From Apostichopus japonicus (taxonomy: Eukaryota > Echinodermata > Holothuroidea > Aspidochirotida > Stichopodidae), in NCBI RefSeq assembly GCF_037975245.1, contig NC_092569.1, positions 16,788,001 through 16,808,500 of the forward strand: a stretch of DNA of 20,500 nucleotides, in the 5' to 3' direction. Each line of letters starts with the position of its first letter. The stretch's first letter is position 1. A program made the position numbers and the translations under genes. This document shows, in pieces, positions 20,261-20,500 of this stretch. The notes below the pieces were generated by a model. That model was not told where the DNA came from. It was given only the letters and a program-made list of their open reading frames with translations, and searched no databases.

Positions 20261-20500
20261 ATTTATTGAATATGTATGAACTCATGCAAGACTCTCCGCA
20301 TGACTAATAACACATACTCTTTCAAAAATTCAAAGTGTTCGTGTATGAGTGTGTGTGCGTTGATCATAAGAACCTACGCTAGTCTCTCCTACTATTAACA
20401 GTACACTCAATTCACCTAATAGGTGCAATTATGTTTCACCATGAGGAGCATGCTATAAGTTCATGTTCCTCGGGCCCTCCCTCAAAAATACTTCAGGTTC
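20261..20500 (+). other. RMC1: RMC1 intron 4 (continues past window)
   Basis: Unique AT-rich sequence after the array, with no acceptor and exon recognised. The rest of RMC1, including the C-terminal Mic1 domain, lies beyond the window. Confidence 0.7.

Overview
This is a stretch of animal (metazoan) nuclear DNA. Short exons with GT/AG junctions sit in long AT-rich introns with many small transposons, satellites and simple repeats. A marine invertebrate deuterostome such as an echinoderm fits the gene content and repeat style, but that placement is an inference. Nearly all of the longer open frames are chance; the real coding sequence is in exons of 15 to 168 nt.

Minus strand, about 12,995 down to 399: an annexin gene, read right to left. 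A possible first coding exon (12981..12995, five codons) is followed by well-supported exons at 9334..9409, 8083..8177, 6912..7025 and 998..1077. The last three are 95, 114 and 80 nt, which are the conserved annexin exon sizes. They encode repeat 1, with a complete type II calcium site (GxGT, 38 residues, E), and the second half of repeat 2. The 91-nt exon expected between 6912 and 1077 was not found by eye. A repeat-3-like exon (829..399) is split by a 199-bp tRNA-derived SINE that brings in stop codons, so the gene looks broken there, or that exon is unused.

Plus strand, 17,635 to beyond the window end: the first four coding exons (109 residues) of RMC1 (Mic1/C18orf8), a subunit of the MON1-CCZ1 Rab7 activator on late endosomes and lysosomes. 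The intergenic stretch between the two genes (about 13.0 to 17.6 kb) holds no gene I can support.

Repeats: a 1.2-kb satellite (5694..6920), a 0.5-kb array of ~100-bp units (19758..20260), a pure 179-bp ATT microsatellite, a hAT-like MITE with an 8-bp target duplication, a second TIR element with a nested hairpin, two copies of a foldback element, and two SINE copies.

The most interesting observation is that both large arrays start inside a coding exon and run across its 5' splice site into the intron, in two unrelated genes on opposite strands. Each array unit therefore carries a copy of an exon end and its splice donor. This suggests a shared way in which 5' splice junctions seed minisatellites in this genome.
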